Assembly: GCA_013824165.1 (NCBI GenBank) | Contig: PNNH01000047.1 | Coordinates: 1-41,607, forward strand | Origin: Methylibium sp. | GTDB taxonomy: Bacteria > Pseudomonadota > Gammaproteobacteria > Burkholderiales > Burkholderiaceae_C | Reading direction: 5' to 3' | DNA length: 41,607 nucleotides | Shown here: piece by piece, positions 15,323-23,517 of the stretch | Numbering within the stretch: position 1 is the first letter of the stretch | Layout of the letters: every line of letters begins with the position of its first letter | The notes under the pieces: generated by a model | What the model saw: the letters and a program-made list of their open reading frames with translations, nothing else | Database searches by the model: none | What the model was told of the DNA's origin: nothing | Made by a program: the position numbers and the translations under genes

Positions 15323-17872
15323 ATGACGAAACACCCCGCCAACGCCCTGCCCCGCCTGAGCCTGCTCAGCCTCTGCCTGGCCCTGGCCTGGTCCGCCCAG
15401 GCCCAGACCGCCGCCAGCAGCGAAGACAACAAGAAGAAAGAAGCCGAGGAAAAGAAGCTCGCGACCGTGGTGGTGGTCGGCCAGGGCGCCAGCCTGCGCA
15501 GCGCGCTGGACAAGCAGAGGGCCGCCTTGGGCGTGGTGAGCGTGGTTCATGCCGATGCTATCGGCGCGCTGCCCGACAACAACGCCGCCGAGGCACTGGC
15601 GCGCCTGCCCGGCGTCTCGGTCGAGCGCGACCAGGGCGAGGGCCGCTTCATCCGCGTGCGCGGCATGGGCCCCGACTACAACGCCGTCACCATCAACGGC
15701 GCCACCGTGCCTGCCTCCGAAGCCGACCGCCGTGCACCGGGGCTGGATGTGGTGCCGGCCGGCCTCATCCGCTCACTCGTCGTGGCCAAGACGCTGACGC
15801 CGGCCGACGACGCCAACTCCATCGGCGGCAGCGTGGCGGTGAACACGCTGTCGGCCTTCGACCTGCCCGGCCGGCTGTTCAGCGTCGACCTGGGCGCCAA
15901 TCACGACGCCAATGCCGGCAAGACCCGACCCCGCGGCTCGCTGACCTTTGCCGACCGCTTCATGGGCAACACGCTGGGCGTGGCGCTGGCGCTGTCGGCC
16001 GACCAGCGCCGCTTTGCCAGCGACAACGTCGAGACCGGCGGCGCCTGGGACGGCGACAAGCTGGAGGAGTTCGAGCTGCGCCGCTACGAGATCCTGCGCG
16101 AGCGCGTCGGCGCCGCGATCAACCTCGACTACAAGCCAGTTCAAGGCCAGCATTACTACCTGCGCGGCTTCGCCAGCCGCTTCGACGACAGCGAGACCCG
16201 CCAGTCGCAGGCGGTCGAGTTCGACGACGCGCAGGCCAGCGGCGCCTTGGGCAAAGCCACGGTGCTGCGCGGCTTGAAGTCGCGCGACGAGAACAACCGC
16301 AGCAACTCGCTGGTGCTGGGCAGCCATCTCGCGCTGAGTCAGTGGCAGCTCAATGCCGAGGCCGGCCAGGGCCGCGCCAGCGAAGGCAAGCCGAATGCGC
16401 TGGCCTCCTCGGCCTTCAAGAGCAGCTTCGCCGGCGTGGGTTTCAGCGGCACGCAGCGCCCGCAGCTGGTCGGCCCGGCCGGCCTGGCGGCCGCCAGCGG
16501 CTATGCGCTGGACAAGTTCAAGATCGAAGACTCCAAGGCCACGGACCGCGTGCAGCATGCCAAGCTGGATCTGCAGCGCGAGTTCGAGCTGGCCGGTGGC
16601 GCCGAGCTGGAGCTCAGGGCCGGCCTGAAGGCCACGCGCCGCGACAAGCGCAATGAACAGGAAACCTTCGCCTACAGCGCCAAGAACCTGACCAAGGCGG
16701 GCATCGCCAAGGGCGCGCTGGCGATGGACCAGTTCCTGGCCGGCGGCGCAGTGGACTATGCCTGGGGCAGCTTCGGCCCGGGCTTGAGCGCCGACGCGCT
16801 GCGCCGCCTGGTGTCAGGTCTTGCCCCCGCCACCTTCCGCGACGCAGTCGACTCGGCCACCAATGACTTCGCGCTGCAGGAAGACGTGGACGCCGGCTAT
16901 GCCCAGCTGCGCTGGGAGCAGGGCGGCACCCAGCTGCTGGGCGGCCTGCGCCATGAGCGCATCAGCTTCAACGCTGAAGGCTTTGGCGCGCTGGATGAGG
17001 TGATCAGCGCCAGCAAGGCCAGCACGCGCAGCAGCCACTGGCTGCCCGCCCTGCTGCTGCGCCAGGACCTGGCCGGCAAGGCCACCCAGCTGCGCGCCGC
17101 GCTGACCAACTCGGTGCTGCGCCCCACCTTCAGCCAACTCTCGCCCGGCCGCGTCGTTGACGGCGACGAGGCCGAGCTGGGCAATCCGCTGCTGAAGCCG
17201 CTGCGCTCGCGCAATTTCGATCTGGGCGTCGAACACGCGCTGGGCCGTGACGGGCGCGAGGGCGCGGTGTCGGCCTATGTGTTCCAGAAGAACATCAAGG
17301 ACTTCGTGTTCCAGACCGATCTGGCCGGCAGCAAGGGCTGGGAGGCCTTCAGCGCGGTGCACAGCTACGCCAACGGCGACAAGGCCACGGTACGCGGCCT
17401 GGAGCTGGCCTACAGCCAGCTGTTGCGCCAGCTGCCCGCCCCCTGGAACGGCCTGATCGTGGGCGCCAACGCCACCTTTGTTGATTCGAGCGCCCGCATC
17501 GGCGGCTATGACGGCGGCAAGTGGGTCTCGCGCGAGATCACGCTGCCCAGCCAGTCGGACCGCACGCTGAACCTCAGCCTTGGCTGGGAAGGCCATGGAT
17601 TCAGCACCCGCCTGGCGCTGAACCACAAATCACCCTATCTGCTGGAAGTGGGCAGCGTGTTCGACGCCGCTCGCGACCTGAAGGTGGACAGCCAGAAGCA
17701 GGTGGACTTTGCGCTGCGCTACCAGCTCAACCCGCGCGTGGAGCTGAGCTTCGAGGCGCTCAACCTGGCCAATGCGAAGTACTACGTCTACCAGGCCGAC
17801 AAGGCCCGCAACGCGCAGTTCGAGCAGTATGGTCGCAGCATCAAGATCGGTGTGAAGGCGGCGGTGTTCTGA
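15323..17872 (+). CDS. TonB-dependent outer-membrane receptor
   Basis: An 849-residue outer-membrane transporter. A signal peptide (LSLLSLCLALAWSAQAQ) is followed by a Lys/Glu-rich linker, a short TonB-box-like stretch (ATVVVVG), the plug domain (about 55-175, with ALPDNNAAEALARLPGVS, IRVRGMGPDYNAVTING and DDANSIGGSVAVNT) and a long beta-barrel ending in Phe (IKIGVKAAVF). The plug resembles the Xanthomonas/Caulobacter type of receptor that imports sugars and other complex nutrients. Its stop overlaps the ATG of the phytase by one base, so it probably imports phytate or its breakdown products. The chosen ATG at 15323 precedes the signal peptide directly. The ligand is an inference from context. 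Confidence 0.92.
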   Translation: MTKHPANALPRLSLLSLCLALAWSAQAQTAASSEDNKKKEAEEKKLATVVVVGQGASLRSALDKQRAALGVVSVVHADAIGALPDNNAAEALARLPGVSVERDQGEGRFIRVRGMGPDYNAVTINGATVPASEADRRAPGLDVVPAGLIRSLVVAKTLTPADDANSIGGSVAVNTLSAFDLPGRLFSVDLGANHDANAGKTRPRGSLTFADRFMGNTLGVALALSADQRRFASDNVETGGAWDGDKLEEFELRRYEILRERVGAAINLDYKPVQGQHYYLRGFASRFDDSETRQSQAVEFDDAQASGALGKATVLRGLKSRDENNRSNSLVLGSHLALSQWQLNAEAGQGRASEGKPNALASSAFKSSFAGVGFSGTQRPQLVGPAGLAAASGYALDKFKIEDSKATDRVQHAKLDLQREFELAGGAELELRAGLKATRRDKRNEQETFAYSAKNLTKAGIAKGALAMDQFLAGGAVDYAWGSFGPGLSADALRRLVSGLAPATFRDAVDSATNDFALQEDVDAGYAQLRWEQGGTQLLGGLRHERISFNAEGFGALDEVISASKASTRSSHWLPALLLRQDLAGKATQLRAALTNSVLRPTFSQLSPGRVVDGDEAELGNPLLKPLRSRNFDLGVEHALGRDGREGAVSAYVFQKNIKDFVFQTDLAGSKGWEAFSAVHSYANGDKATVRGLELAYSQLLRQLPAPWNGLIVGANATFVDSSARIGGYDGGKWVSREITLPSQSDRTLNLSLGWEGHGFSTRLALNHKSPYLLEVGSVFDAARDLKVDSQKQVDFALRYQLNPRVELSFEALNLANAKYYVYQADKARNAQFEQYGRSIKIGVKAAVF

Positions 17873-19500
17873 TGAGCATGGTGACGAGAACTTCCCTGGC
17901 CGCTGCGGCGGCCGCCCTGACGCTGGTTATGGGCAGCGCCCAGGCCCAGACCCTGAACCTGGGCAAGCAAGGCCTGGAGCTGCGCGCGGCCGATGGCCGC
18001 GTCAGCGACCAGCTCAAGCTGCGCATCAAGCGCTGGGACCAGCGCAGCGATGCCCAAGGCCGGGCGCTGGCCCTGGTGCAGGATGCCGACAGCGGCCGCC
18101 TGCTGCTGCTGCGCGCCGAACCGGATGGCAGCAAGCTGCAGCAGTTGGCGCGCTGGCCAGGCCCGGCCTTTGCGGCCGAGCAGTTGTGCCTGCACCGCGA
18201 TGCGCAAGGCCTGCTGCAGCTCTTCCTGCTGGGCGAGGACGGCATGTCCGAACAATGGCTGCTGGACGAAAGCGGCCGCAGCGCGCCGCGCCAGCTGCGC
18301 CGCCTGGCCACGCCGCATGCACCGCTGGCCTGCCGCGTGCGCGATGCCGAAGCCGCGCTCTACATCGCCGAAGCCGGCGTGGGCCTGTGGCGCTATGCCG
18401 CAGATGCCGAGCGCGAGGGCCGCAGCCTGCTGCTGGCGGATGCCAAGTCCGATGAGAAAGCGCTGCTGCAGCGCCTGGACGAGTGGCTGACGGCACACCC
18501 GGTCGTAGCGCCCACGGCGCCTGCGCCGGTCATCGTGCTGCCCAGCGCACAAACGCAGCCGGTGCGCGCCCAGGGCGATGCGGCCGACGACCCGGCCATC
18601 TGGGTGCATCCGCGTCAGGGCTCGCGCAGCCTGGTGCTGGGCACCGACAAGAAGCTGGGACTGGCCGTCTACGACCTGCAGGGGCGCGAACGCCAGTTCC
18701 TGCCGGTGGGCCGCGTCAACAATGTGGACTTGCGCCAGGGCCTGCGCTATGGCCATGAGCGCCTCGACCTGGCGGTGGCCACGCAGCGCGATGAACATGC
18801 CTTGGTGCTGTTCGGCATCTCGCCCCAGGACGGCCGCGTGCGCGAGCTGGCCCGGCTGCCGACCGGTTTGGACGATATCTACGGCATCTGCGTGGGCCGC
18901 AATGCCGAGGGTGGGCTGGACGCCTTTCCCAACGACAAGGACGGCCGCGTGCGCCAGCTGCGCCTGCAGCGCGAGCCCGGCAAGAAGGGCGGCTGGAGCG
19001 CGACCCTGGTGCGCGAGTTCCGCCTGCCCAGCCAGCCCGAAGGCTGCGTGGTGGACGAAGCCCGGCAGCAGCTCTTCGTCGGCGAAGAAAAGCGTGGCGT
19101 CTGGCGCGTGGCGCTGGGCGCCGGCCAGGCCTCGGCCGAGCCGGTGCTGGCCATTCCGGTGAGCGCCGCTCTGCACGCCGATGTCGAGGGCATGGCCATC
19201 CATGACTCGCCCAAAGGCCGCTTCCTGGTGGTGTCATCGCAGGGCAATGACAGCTATGTCGTCTATGACGCCGACGCGCCGCATGCGCTGCGCGGCACCT
19301 TCCGCATCGGCATCAACGCCGCGCTGGGCATCGACGGCGCCTCGGAGACCGATGGCCTGGACGTGACATCGGCCAACTTGGGCGGTTCCTACCGCGAAGG
19401 CTTGCTGGTGGTGCAGGACGGCCGCAAGCGCTTGCCGCAGGGCACGCAGAACTTCAAGCTGGTGCCGTGGTCAGCGGTGAAGGGGAAGCTGGGCCTGTGA
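17872..19500 (+). CDS. Beta-propeller phytase (3-phytase) with extra N-terminal domain
   Basis: A 542-residue exported enzyme that releases phosphate from phytate, normally with calcium. After a signal peptide (LAAAAAALTLVMGSAQAQ) there is a first region (about 27-215) with weak propeller-like repeats. The phytase domain proper (about 235-542) follows, with DDPAIWVHP, LGTDKKLGLAVYDLQG, DIYGICVGRN, QPEGCVVDEARQQLFVGEE, DVEGMAIH and GASETDGLDV. The layout matches dual-domain beta-propeller phytases, where an incomplete N-terminal domain precedes a complete one. It is coupled to the TonB receptor gene (TGATG). Its 3' end overlaps the convergent DUF1643 gene by 47 bases. Confidence 0.92.
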   Translation: MSMVTRTSLAAAAAALTLVMGSAQAQTLNLGKQGLELRAADGRVSDQLKLRIKRWDQRSDAQGRALALVQDADSGRLLLLRAEPDGSKLQQLARWPGPAFAAEQLCLHRDAQGLLQLFLLGEDGMSEQWLLDESGRSAPRQLRRLATPHAPLACRVRDAEAALYIAEAGVGLWRYAADAEREGRSLLLADAKSDEKALLQRLDEWLTAHPVVAPTAPAPVIVLPSAQTQPVRAQGDAADDPAIWVHPRQGSRSLVLGTDKKLGLAVYDLQGRERQFLPVGRVNNVDLRQGLRYGHERLDLAVATQRDEHALVLFGISPQDGRVRELARLPTGLDDIYGICVGRNAEGGLDAFPNDKDGRVRQLRLQREPGKKGGWSATLVREFRLPSQPEGCVVDEARQQLFVGEEKRGVWRVALGAGQASAEPVLAIPVSAALHADVEGMAIHDSPKGRFLVVSSQGNDSYVVYDADAPHALRGTFRIGINAALGIDGASETDGLDVTSANLGGSYREGLLVVQDGRKRLPQGTQNFKLVPWSAVKGKLGL

Positions 19501-20023
19501 GGCCCATGGCCCGGGGCAGGGGCATTAGGCCCGCGTCCCCGGGCACATAGAGCGGATGGCGCGGCTGGCCCTGCTGGGTCAGGCCCAGGCACAGCATCCC
19601 GGGAAAGCGCGCAGCCACCGCCTCGCCCCGGTTCAGCAGCATGCCGTGATTGCCCCAGGCGCCCACCACCACCGCGCTTTGCTGCGACAGTCGCCGCAGC
19701 CAGCGCTCATTCTGAGGGCCGATCGGATCAAAGGCTGTGCGCAGCTGCTGCGGGTCGGGCGAGCGCAGCGCAAACAGATTGCCGACCAGGATGCCACCGT
19801 AGCCCCAGCGCCGCGCGAAGCTGATGCAGCGGCGAATCGTCGGGTCGTCCTGCGAGGCATCGGCGGTCGATGGGTTCAGCATCACGAACAGCACCGGCGG
19901 CGCGTCGGACCAGTGGCGCCACAGAGCGTAGCGATAGGTCTTGCAGCGAGAGAGGGCAGCGCCGGATTGCACGGACGGATGAATCGGGCGCGGACCGAGG
20001 CCGTTACGGAGCAGCCGCTCCAC
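19454..20023 (-). CDS. DUF1643 domain protein
   Basis: A 189-residue cytoplasmic protein of unknown function. Family features are the early RYALWRHWSD, VLFVMLNPSTADASQDDPTI (the LNPSTAD block), the RRCISFARRWGYGGILVGNLFA block and VVVGAWGNHG. The start is GTG at 20023, which directly follows the stop of the SRPBCC gene (TGAGTG), so the two are probably coupled. The last 47 bases lie inside the 3' end of the convergent phytase gene. The frame stays open and family-like before the overlap, so both genes appear real. Confidence 0.85.
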   Translation of the reverse strand: MERLLRNGLGPRPIHPSVQSGAALSRCKTYRYALWRHWSDAPPVLFVMLNPSTADASQDDPTIRRCISFARRWGYGGILVGNLFALRSPDPQQLRTAFDPIGPQNERWLRRLSQQSAVVVGAWGNHGMLLNRGEAVAARFPGMLCLGLTQQGQPRHPLYVPGDAGLMPLPRAMGLTGPASPSPLTTAPA

Positions 20024-20464
20024 TCAGGCGGGACTGGCCGCCGCTTGCTGGTGCCGCTGCTCGGCATAGGCCTTGAGCGACCGCATGGTTAGCGGCAGGC
20101 CCTGGCTGACCTGCCTGGCGACGCCGGGTCCGAACAGAAACGCCAGCGGGCCACTGAACCAGACGCGGTGGGCCACTTCGGAGCCCCCTGCAATGGCGTG
20201 CACCCGGTGCTCGAAATGCATCCGGAACAGCGGGATATGGCCCTCGACTGTGAACGAGCGTCCCGGCGTGCGTTCGGTGATCACCATCGGCACCCCCAGG
20301 CCCTTGCTGGGCACGATGCGCCCCTTGCTGCCGAGCGCGAAGGGGCCCTCGATCGATGCCTTCTTGGTGTCGGGGTCCCAGACATGCCAGCGATCGACCT
20401 CGCTCCAGATGCTGTCGATGACGTCCGGGGGCACAGCGATCTGGATGCGCTCTTCGATCTGCAT
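20024..20464 (-). CDS. SRPBCC (START/Bet v1-like) family protein
   Basis: A 146-residue protein with the START/Bet v1-like lipid- or ligand-binding fold. It starts MQIEERIQIAVPPDVI and has VDRWHVWDPDTKKASIEGPF, a typical polyketide-cyclase-like beginning, and ends with a long helix (LTMRSLKAYAEQRHQ). The ATG at 20464 follows GAGGAA at good spacing, which decides it over longer frames. The ligand is unknown. It precedes the DUF1643 gene with coupled stop and start. A 13-base palindrome lies 47 bases upstream. Confidence 0.85.
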   Translation of the reverse strand: MQIEERIQIAVPPDVIDSIWSEVDRWHVWDPDTKKASIEGPFALGSKGRIVPSKGLGVPMVITERTPGRSFTVEGHIPLFRMHFEHRVHAIAGGSEVAHRVWFSGPLAFLFGPGVARQVSQGLPLTMRSLKAYAEQRHQQAAASPA

Positions 20465-20510
20465 GCTTGTTTCCTCGGGGAGGACCATAGCACGGCCCCG
20501 GACTCGGCAC

Positions 20511-20523
20511 GTCCTGCCAGGAC
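20511..20523. promoter_or_regulatory. Short palindrome upstream of the SRPBCC gene
   Basis: GTCCTGCCAGGAC is a perfect 13-base palindrome (6-base arms, 1-base centre), 47 bases before the SRPBCC start, in the divergent region shared with the DUF1992 gene. It could be a repressor site. No known regulator consensus was recognised, and short palindromes are common in GC-rich DNA. Confidence 0.25.
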
Positions 20524-20662
20524 TGGCGCCTAACGCTGCACGGCCGATAGCGGGCCACCGGCGTCCAACGCGCTGAAGACCCGGTTTTGCAGCGCGACTT
20601 GGACAGCCTGGCAGATGCAAGACAGGGGCCCGCCTGCTCGTTTAGCATCGACGCCAGATCGA

Positions 20663-21019
20663 ATGCTGGAGATGCTCGTGATTCCTCTTCAACTGCGTGA
20701 AGACGAGATCGGACGCAAGCTCGACGAAGCCCAGCGCTCCGGCGAGCTGAGCGCCGCCCAGAGCTATGGCAAGCCGATGCTCAGCGATGCGGGCTGGGAG
20801 CAGACGCCGGACGAGTTCCGGATGGGTTTCAAGATCCTGAAAAACGCCGGCGTGGTGCCGCCCGAGGTGGAGTTGTTCCATCAACGCGCCCAGCTTCGCG
20901 CCGCGCTTGAAGCGGCAAGCACCGAGCCTGATCGGCTTGCCATCCAGAAGTCGCTCAGCGAGCTGGAACAGCGGATTTCACTTCGGCTTGAAGCCTTGCG
21001 CGCCAGCGGCTCACTGTAG
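20663..21019 (+). CDS. DUF1992 (DnaJ-homologue-associated) protein
   Basis: A small protein of about 118 residues. Family features are EDEIGRKLDEAQRSGELS, then the FRMGFKILKNAGVVPPEVEL block, then a charged helical end. Members are found next to DnaJ-like genes or as single small cytoplasmic proteins; the role is unknown. The start is uncertain. ATG at 20663 and 20672 are possible, but GTG at 20678 has the best spacing (6 bases) from GGAG at 20668-20671. It stands alone on the plus strand between two minus-strand groups. Confidence 0.8.
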   Translation: MLEMLVIPLQLREDEIGRKLDEAQRSGELSAAQSYGKPMLSDAGWEQTPDEFRMGFKILKNAGVVPPEVELFHQRAQLRAALEAASTEPDRLAIQKSLSELEQRISLRLEALRASGSL

Positions 21020-21077
21020 AGCCGCTCGGCACTCGCCCCGCACCGAGAGAAGCTGTCCGAGCCAACGGGTGGCGCAC

Positions 21078-21482
21078 TCAGTCCGGATTCTGCGGCAGCC
21101 CGTCGGCAATCTCGTAGTAGTCGCCCTTGTGCGCCACGAAGATGTGGCGCTCCAGTGCCAGATGCGTGCTGCCGTCCAGCGCGCCCAGCGCCACCGAAGT
21201 CCAGTCCCTGTGGATCGGTTCCCAGAACAGCCAACAGCCGCACTTGGCACAGAAGCCCCGGCGCACCTTGTCGGACGCCTGGTACCAGCTGAGGTGCTCC
21301 GCCCCCGACAGCTGCAGCGCCGACTTGGGCAGATTGGCCGAGGCGAAGTAGTGGCCCGACTGCTTGCGGCACAGCCTGCAGTGGCAGGCCGTGGCTTCGG
21401 TAGGCGCCTGCGTCAGCGTGAAGCTCACGGCGCCGCAGTTGCAGGCGCCTTGCAGAGGGGCTGAGGCGACAGGGGAAGTCAT
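21078..21482 (-). CDS. GFA-family zinc protein (glutathione-dependent formaldehyde-activating fold)
   Basis: A 134-residue protein with the cysteine pattern of the GFA/CENP-V fold: CNCG near residue 15, CHCRLCRK, then CAKCGCWLF, which together bind zinc. Some members were proposed to condense glutathione with formaldehyde, but most are of unknown function, so I give only the family. ATG at 21482 (MTSPVAS) is preferred over ATG 21518 because the conserved part starts soon after it. It is on the same strand as the ABM and gshA genes. Confidence 0.88.
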   Translation of the reverse strand: MTSPVASAPLQGACNCGAVSFTLTQAPTEATACHCRLCRKQSGHYFASANLPKSALQLSGAEHLSWYQASDKVRRGFCAKCGCWLFWEPIHRDWTSVALGALDGSTHLALERHIFVAHKGDYYEIADGLPQNPD

Positions 21483-21584
21483 CGTTGGGGACTGGGCGGG
21501 CTTGATGTGCGACGGCACGCAGAAATCCTAGGCCACCGCACGGACGCCGGCAAGCCACGCCTCAGGGCTTCATGCGCCTTGCTC

Positions 21585-21905
21585 TCAGGAGGCGGCGCGC
21601 GCGATCAGGCCTGGCCCCGCCACTTGGGTGTAGTGCAGCACCGTCGGGAAGGGGTCGTAGAAGTGATGCAGAAGCGCGCGCCACTGCTGGTACTGGGGCG
21701 ACTTGCGGAAGCCGACTTCGTGGTGTTCCACCGACGCCCAGCGAACCAGCAGCATGTAGTGGTCCGCACGCTCCAGGCACTTCTGGAGCTCGTGGCCCAG
21801 GTATCCCGGCATCGACGCAATGATCTGCTGCGCTTGGAGAAACGCCGCTTCAAACTCAGCTTCTTGGCCGGGCTTGATCTGCAGCTGTGCGATTTCAAGA
21901 ATCAC
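21585..21905 (-). CDS. Antibiotic-biosynthesis-monooxygenase (ABM) domain protein
   Basis: A 106-residue small protein with a ferredoxin-like ABM fold. It begins ILEIAQLQIKPGQEAEFEAAF and continues with IASMPGYLGHELQKC and DHYMLLVRWASVEHHEV, the usual order. Such proteins oxidise quinone-like or other small aromatic molecules, or act as small regulators. The substrate is unknown. The start is a GTG at 21905, chosen because AAGGGAG lies just upstream and because the family begins right there; an in-frame ATG at 22028 lies inside gshA. It begins 31 bases after the gshA stop, so it is probably co-transcribed. Confidence 0.85.
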   Translation of the reverse strand: MILEIAQLQIKPGQEAEFEAAFLQAQQIIASMPGYLGHELQKCLERADHYMLLVRWASVEHHEVGFRKSPQYQQWRALLHHFYDPFPTVLHYTQVAGPGLIARAAS

Positions 21906-21936
21906 GGATGCTTGCTCCCTTGTTTGCCGCGCGGCT

Positions 21937-23448
21937 TCAAGCCACCAGGCTCTGCTGCGCCAGATACTGCTGCCGATAGGTCTCGAAATCCACCGTGTCG
22001 GCCGCCTCGATGCGGCGCTGCGCGGCAATGGACTCGGCGGCCATCAGCGCGTAACGCTCGTTCTGCGCGTCGCTCCAGGGCAGAGCCAGCAGGCGCTGGC
22101 GGGTCTGCTCGGATTGGGCGCGGATGAAGGCCACATGCGAGTCCGCAAAGTCCTGCCGCATCGCCGCCAGCACGCGGGCCGAGGGCGTGAGCGCCGGATT
22201 GGCCAGGCGGGCACGCGCCATCGCCAAGGCCTCGGCATGCGCCTGGCCGCCCTGCGCAGCGTCCAGCTGGGCCGCCAGCGGCGCGCATTGCTCGACGATC
22301 TCGGCGCCCCATTCGCGCAGGTCCGCCTCGGCGCCGCCGCGCTGCAGGCGCAGGCCCGGCTCGCGGCCGCGGGCGGCGGTGCGGTGCTGGTTGGCGCCTA
22401 AAGCGGCAATCTCGTCCGGGCTGTCCGGCGCGCTGGCTTGCGTCAGGCAGTGCAGCAAGAAGACATCGAGGAAACGCATGGTCTGGGCATTGATGCCCAG
22501 CGGCTCGAAGGGGTCGAGGTCCATGCAGCGCACTTCGACGTATTCGACGCCGCGCTCGCGCAGCGCATGCAGCGGGCGCTCGCCCTGGCGGATCACGCGT
22601 TTGGGGCGGATGGTGCCGTAGAACTCGTTCTCGATCTGCAGCAGCGTGGTGGCCAGCTGGTTGTAGTCGCCGCCGGGGTTGCGCACGCCGATGGCCTCAT
22701 AGGCCGGGTAGGGGCGCGTCAGCGCCTCCTGCAGCGAGGCGGCATAGCTCTCCAGGCTGTTGTAGCTGACGCACAGCGAGGCCTGCGCGTCGCTCTGGTA
22801 GCCCAGCCGGCCCATGCGCAGCGAGGTGCCATGCGGCATGTGGAAGGTGTGCGGGTTCAGCGCCTGCAGCTCATGCTGGCGGCCTGCCACGAAGGTGGAA
22901 CACAGCGCCGGCGAGGCACCGAACAGATACAGCAGCAGGAAGCTGTGGCGGCGGAAATTGCGGATCAGGTCGAAGTACTGCTCGGTGCTGACGCCGGGCA
23001 GGCTCCAGTTGTAGTGGATGCCCGAGATGGTCTGCATGCGGCGGCCGTAGCGCTGGCCCAGGCCCATGCGGTAGATGCTCTTGGAGCGGCCCACATTGCT
23101 GCTGCCGTAGCGGCCCAGCGGGATGGTCTCGTCGGTGGGCAGGCCGCAGGGCATGGAGCTGACCCACAGGCGTTCTTCGCCCTCGGTCTGCAGCACCTGG
23201 TAGACGGCCTGGTGGATCTCCTGCAGCTCGGCCAGGCAGGCGTCCGCACTGGGATGCACGCCGGTGATCAGCTCCAGCTGGCTTTCGCTGAAGTCGGTGG
23301 TGATCTTGTCGTGGGTCAGCGCCGAGCCCAGCGGCAGCGTATGTGGGGTCAGCGCCAGCATGCCGTTGGGCAGGGCGCGCAGGCTTTCTTTTTCCAGGCC
23401 GCGGCGCATGCCCAGCAGGCTGGCGGCGGTGGCTTGGGCGTCGCTCAT
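21937..23448 (-). CDS. gshA: Glutamate--cysteine ligase
   Basis: A 503-residue cytoplasmic enzyme that joins glutamate and cysteine, the first step of glutathione synthesis. It shows the gamma-proteobacterial type layout: RRGLEKESLRALPNG at the start, then FSESQLELITG, the GIHYNWSLP region, NPGGDYNQLATTLLQIENEFY and VEYVEVRCMDLDPFEP. Length matches the E. coli-type enzyme (about 518 residues). The ATG at 23448 follows GAGGAGG and gives MSDAQATAAS. A TGTTACCTT sequence (23480-23488, minus) could be an extended -10 promoter, but no good -35 is seen. Confidence 0.95.
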   Translation of the reverse strand: MSDAQATAASLLGMRRGLEKESLRALPNGMLALTPHTLPLGSALTHDKITTDFSESQLELITGVHPSADACLAELQEIHQAVYQVLQTEGEERLWVSSMPCGLPTDETIPLGRYGSSNVGRSKSIYRMGLGQRYGRRMQTISGIHYNWSLPGVSTEQYFDLIRNFRRHSFLLLYLFGASPALCSTFVAGRQHELQALNPHTFHMPHGTSLRMGRLGYQSDAQASLCVSYNSLESYAASLQEALTRPYPAYEAIGVRNPGGDYNQLATTLLQIENEFYGTIRPKRVIRQGERPLHALRERGVEYVEVRCMDLDPFEPLGINAQTMRFLDVFLLHCLTQASAPDSPDEIAALGANQHRTAARGREPGLRLQRGGAEADLREWGAEIVEQCAPLAAQLDAAQGGQAHAEALAMARARLANPALTPSARVLAAMRQDFADSHVAFIRAQSEQTRQRLLALPWSDAQNERYALMAAESIAAQRRIEAADTVDFETYRQQYLAQQSLVA

Positions 23449-23517
23449 GCGAAGCCTCCTCAAACTGTTGTGGACGCGGAAGGTAACAGAAGCGCGCGAC
23501 TTGCGTGCGACACAAGG

